This document shows, piece after piece, positions 60,385 through 64,000 of a DNA stretch of 64,000 nucleotides. A program made the translations under genes and the position numbers. A model generated the notes under the pieces. That model was given only the letters and a program-made list of their open reading frames with translations. It searched no databases and was not told the DNA's origin. Source of the stretch: Glebionis coronaria (taxonomy: Eukaryota; Streptophyta; Magnoliopsida; Asterales; Asteraceae); contig CM046875.1 of NCBI GenBank assembly GCA_025667525.1, forward strand, positions 203,790,271 to 203,854,270. The letters run 5' to 3'. Position 1 is the stretch's first letter; the number at the start of each line of letters is the position of its first letter.

Positions 60385-62496
60385 ATGGATTCGTTGAATT
60401 TGCCATCTAAAGAGAGAGATTCGCATCAAATGAAAGTTCAAGCTAGAGAAAGTAGAATGACTTTATTTCGACTACTTCGGTCCCATCTGTCGAACATTTC
60501 TCTACTTAAAGAAGGAAGCGGTTTTATGACACTCTTCGGTCAAGATCGTACCATTTTCGTCCATAAAATGATCCTCAAAGTTAACCAACTACTAGAGCAG
60601 ATCAACAAAGAAGACATTAATCAAATTGAATCCTCACATTCACTTCAAGTTCTAGTGCAACATTTTTCGAGGTTCTTTCAATTTGATCCTGCCAAGGTTG
60701 AAGCTTCAATGATCTGTCAGACATTCCTTGAAGACACGCAAATCGATGTTAAAGACTTTAGGGATAGATTGCTCGAGTTCATGAAATCTATTGCACTTTC
60801 GATTTATGCAAATTCACAACTTCAACCAGAGCATACTAGTGGAATACAAGAATCTATGATGCAGATGACACAACAGAAAAATGGTCTTACGGATGACTCA
60901 ATGGAGACCGCCTTGGTTAACGATGATAGCAGCGTCATTGCATCACGACAACGTAACTCAAGCATGCATGACGAAGAGCCAATAGTTGAGGTACAATTGA
61001 ATACTGAATCTCACAATGATCTACAGAATGTTGAGAACTCAGAACCCACCTATGACCAACATGGGATGGAAAAGGGTGATTCCACTTCTGATTCATCCGA
61101 TGTGCGTCATAATGGGGGAGAGAATGATCAAAATGCTAAAAATCATGATATATGCCTTATGACTGCTTCATTAACCAATTCTGCTTCTAGGATTGAAGAG
61201 CTTGAAATGATTTTAGCTCAGCAATCAAAAGAGCTTGAGGATGCCAAACTAGAATTTTCTAAAAGAACTGACAAGTTTGAAACATATTTTGAAAAACTTG
61301 AAAAGTCAAACGTTGTTCTTGAACGAAAATTAGATCAAACAGTTCTAGATTCTAAAGCTGAAAAGGATAATCTTTTGAAACAAATTAAGTTGCTTGAATC
61401 TAAATTGGCATCCCAAGATAACTTGCTCAAAGAGAATGAGATTTTAAAGGCTCAAGTACAGGAAAAGGTCTTTGCTATAGCTTCATTGAAAAACGAATTG
61501 AGTAAAACTAAAGGAACAAGTATGGACACTAAGCTTGAAAAACCATCAATCTTGGGGAAACCGCCTACAAATCAGTTCATTCGACAACCGACTGCATTTA
61601 GATCCGAGTGATCACAATCCTCGAGACCGCGGTTTGCCTCCCAAGTTGATATGGTTCATATTTCTAGACCAGTCACTCCACCAACTAGGGCCAATGTGTC
61701 TAAAATAGATTTTACAAGACCTACTCACATGATTGCCTCTAGTCTTCCTAGACATAGTCCAAAGACCACGTCTAGAACTAGTTCAAATGATGTTCACCAT
61801 AAATTTGGTCTGAGGGAAGTTAAGCAAAAGACACAAGTAAGAGATAGGAATTTCAAACCTAGACAGATGCCTTCTAGATTACCCAACACTGCTAACCGTA
61901 GCATGTCTAATCCTAGGAGCATCAATAAATCATCAAGGAATTCTAGATCTTACTCGGACATTAAATATACTACTTGTAAAACATGTAGAAAATGTATCTT
62001 TACGGCAAATCATGATTCTTGTATCAAGAAACTACTTAATGAGTTGAACTCCCATGCTAGATTTAAATCCCAGTGGGTTGCCAAAATCAAACCCATTGGT
62101 AAAATGTGGCACCCCACTGGTAGAACTTTCACTCTTGTAGGAAACGAGTGCCCTTTAACTAGGATAGTCTCCGATTCTACTAAGACTACTAGGGAGGAAA
62201 TTGAAAAGGAGGATACATCACTTAAGCCTGAACTTAAGGTTTTCTATAAAAGGAAACGTTTACCAGATAAGACAAGTGAATCATCTCCTCAGGTCACCTC
62301 CAGCACAAGAAAAGACAACTGTGAACCTCCACTTGCTTCTAAGATAGATATCGCTAACCCATATCAAAGCATGCAAATTCCTAATAAGAATGCATGTACC
62401 AAAGTTGATGTTCCAAAAGAACGAAGCGGTGCAATCGTTGTATACCGTTCAACTAAGGACACTCTTAGAGCTTGGTTGCTGCAGAAGCAGATATAG
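60385..62496 (+). pseudogene. Element F gag-like gene with coiled coil, one stop
   Basis: Two open frames (60385-61611 and 61651-62496) share one reading frame and are separated only by TGA at 61609-61611, so this was one gene of about 700 codons. Residues about 1-150 have no domain I recognise. Residues about 260-370 form a clear coiled coil (IEELEMILAQQSKELEDAKL, LLKENEILKAQVQEKVFAI). The second half has CKTCRKCIFTANHDSC, a Cys/His segment, and WHPTGRTFTLVGNECPLTR. These phrases occur in the gag C-terminal region of Asteraceae copia elements, to my knowledge. No capsid domain, protease, integrase or RT follows. The ATG at 60385 is chosen because it opens the frame after a long leader. Confidence 0.7.
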
Positions 62497-62584
62497 GAAA
62501 AACAAGTGTCTCAGGGGATTCATGGTTAAGCTTAAGACAAGGACTTATAGTCACATTACAGACTATAACTCGATCTTCAATGAA
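62497..62584 (+). other. Junction between the gag-like gene and the hairpin array
   Basis: Short stretch without features; the next repeat unit starts at about 62585. Confidence 0.5.
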
Positions 62585-63560
62585 AGGAAATTTTATCGCC
62601 GATGATAAACTTATCCTTATAACGAGAAATTAATTTTTCTCGGGCATGAGCTTATATCAAAAACATTCCAAGTTTTTAAGCTCATGCACTATGGCTCCTC
62701 GTTAAATGGCAGACGATGACCCGGACTTCAGAGACAGGGAAGTTTATCCACGCAACGATAACTTACCCTCAAAACGAGAAATTAAGTTTTCTCGGACACG
62801 AGCTTATCTTAAAACCATTCAAAGGTTTTAAGCTCGTGTATATGGCTCCTTGTTAAATGACAGACGATGACCCGGACTTCAGAGACAGGGAAGTTTATCT
62901 ACGTAACGATAACTTACCCTCTTAACGAGAAATTAAGTTTTCTTGGACACGAGCTTATTCTAAAACTATTCAAAGGTTTTACGCTCGTGTATAAGGCTCA
63001 TCATTAAATAACAGATGATGACCCGTTCTTCAAATAAAGGAAAGTTTATCGCCGATGATAAACTTATCCTCACAACAAGAAATTAATTTTTCTCGGGCAT
63101 GAGCTTATATAAAAAACATTCGAAGTTTTTAAGCTCATGCACAATGGTGTATAATCATATTTCAGATTATGCCCCGATCTTCATATTTAGGAAAGCTTAT
63201 CTTTAAAGATACCTTATCCTTGTAACGAAAAATTAAATTTTCTCGGTCATGAGCTTGTCTTAAAACATTCCAAGTTTTAAGCTCATTAAGGACAGTGTAT
63301 CTTTTAAATAAGAGAACTTTTCTTCATAACGAGAAATTAACCTCTCTCGGTCATGAGCTTTACGTTAAAACATTCAAAAGTTTTCAAGCTCATGAAAACG
63401 ACTTCTAAGTAAATGCCAGCTTAGAACTCGATCTTCAGATAAAAGGAAAGTTTATCGCCGATGGTAACTTTTCCTTAACAACGGGAAGTTTACAACTTCT
63501 CGGAATTGGGCTCGTTTTGTAAGATATTCAACATCTTAAGCTCAAGTAATTGGTTTTCAA
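62585..63560 (+). repeat. Array of about seven 151-bp units with paired hairpins
   Basis: Units recur every 150-154 bp (one is shortened to 103). A full unit holds hairpin a, GTTTATCGCCGATGATAAAC (63044-63063); hairpin b, CGAGAAATTAATTTTTCTCG (62623-62642); and hairpin c, a 44-bp stem-loop with arms GCATGAGCTTA and TAAGCTCATGC (62644-62687). Hairpin c recurs at 62796-62839, 62947-62990, 63097-63140, 63248-63287, 63351-63395 and, weakly, 63505-63550. Arms co-vary between units, for example CATGAG/CTCATG against CACGAG/CTCGTG. The function is unknown. It lies behind the gag-like gene, where pol would be expected. Confidence 0.85.
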
Positions 63561-63645
63561 AACAATGAACACAATTTTTCGAGAATTTCTCAAAAGGATT
63601 TTTTTTCTAAATCTTTCAAAATTGTGTGTTCAAAAATTGTTTTGA
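63557..63645 (+). other. Large hairpin after the array
   Basis: TCAAAACAAT (63557) pairs with ATTGTTTTGA (63636-63645), and GAACACAATTTT pairs with AAAATTGTGTGTTC (two-base bulge). About 22 bp of stem close a 39-base loop. Confidence 0.75.
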
Positions 63646-64000
63646 TAAAAAGAGTATGTCTTCTGGAATCGATAATATTTACGATACTAGAAATGTCATT
63701 CAATAATGACACGGGGTTGTAAATAAAGTTCGAGGGAGAAGTTCAAATGTTTTTAAAACATGCTCAAAATGGCTTGCTATTATTTTCGATAGTAACCCGC
63801 TTTTCATACTCAAGTCAAGCATTTCACCGGAAAGCTTTGACTCAACAACGGGAATTAATTTTCTCGGGCATGGTTTATTATATAACCATGTAAGGGATTG
63901 TGTTTACGGAATAACACAATCTAACACGAATATATGTACGTGTCAGTGAATTTATTTGTTAAAACAAGAGAAATCTTGTTTTCATGAAGTTATCATCTCC
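63646..64000 (+). other. End of window: further hairpin remnants
   Basis: A degenerate eighth unit is visible: CGGGAATTAATTTTCTCG (63849-63866, hairpin b type) and CATGGTT...AACCATG (63869-63890, in the place of hairpin c). No gene or LTR is seen before the window ends. Confidence 0.5.

Overview
This window reads as a repeat-rich intergenic block of a large plant genome. I see no intact host gene: every sizeable reading frame is a retrotransposon protein or a captured gene fragment. The Athila-, Tat- and SIRE-like elements, a copia gag with a coiled coil and an NHD/CIF-type Cys/His segment, and the repeat style suggest an Asteraceae species (inference, moderate confidence).

Layout, left to right. 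1-7852: an Athila-like Ty3 element (A, minus strand) with a cut-off 3' LTR, a broken gag-protease gene, no RT or integrase, a PBS and a full 5' LTR carrying a palindromic minisatellite. It sits inside a Tat-like Ty3 element (B, minus strand, 7853-11845) of which RNase H, RT, protease, gag, PBS and 5' LTR are visible. 12870-24539: a structurally complete SIRE-like copia element (C, minus strand) with 745-bp LTRs, a perfect 5-bp target duplication (CCAAC), gag-pol with point lesions and a deletion of the RT active site, and a large second gene behind pol that appears to contain an intron. 25100-26058: piece of a chromovirus LTR ending at a TA microsatellite.

26059-40842: TA-microsatellite blocks separate three insertions: a terminal-inverted-repeat element (26138-30870), a large Helitron-like element (31017-39957) carrying fragments of a glutaminyl-tRNA synthetase, a Kelch protein, a PPR protein and unidentified spliced exons, and a 733-bp Helitron (40096-40828). 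The simplest reading is one ancestral TA repeat hit three times.

41523-50685: a chromovirus (D, plus strand) with 3.3-kb LTRs and an internal region in which gag is fused in frame to RT; its 3' LTR is cut short. 50685-57892: a head-to-tail duplicated 2.6-kb LTR of a relative of element A (E, minus strand), one copy carrying a 462-bp hAT-type MITE with an 8-bp target duplication. 57893-64000: a short-LTR copia-type element (F, plus strand) with a gag-like gene and no pol, followed by an array of roughly 151-bp repeats, each with up to three hairpins whose stems show compensating changes.

Most of these elements lack some function (A: RT and integrase; C: RT active site; D: everything between mid-gag and RT; F: pol in the visible part) and would depend on proteins from relatives elsewhere. 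The hairpin array behind the F gag-like gene and the putative intron of element C are the least explained signals.
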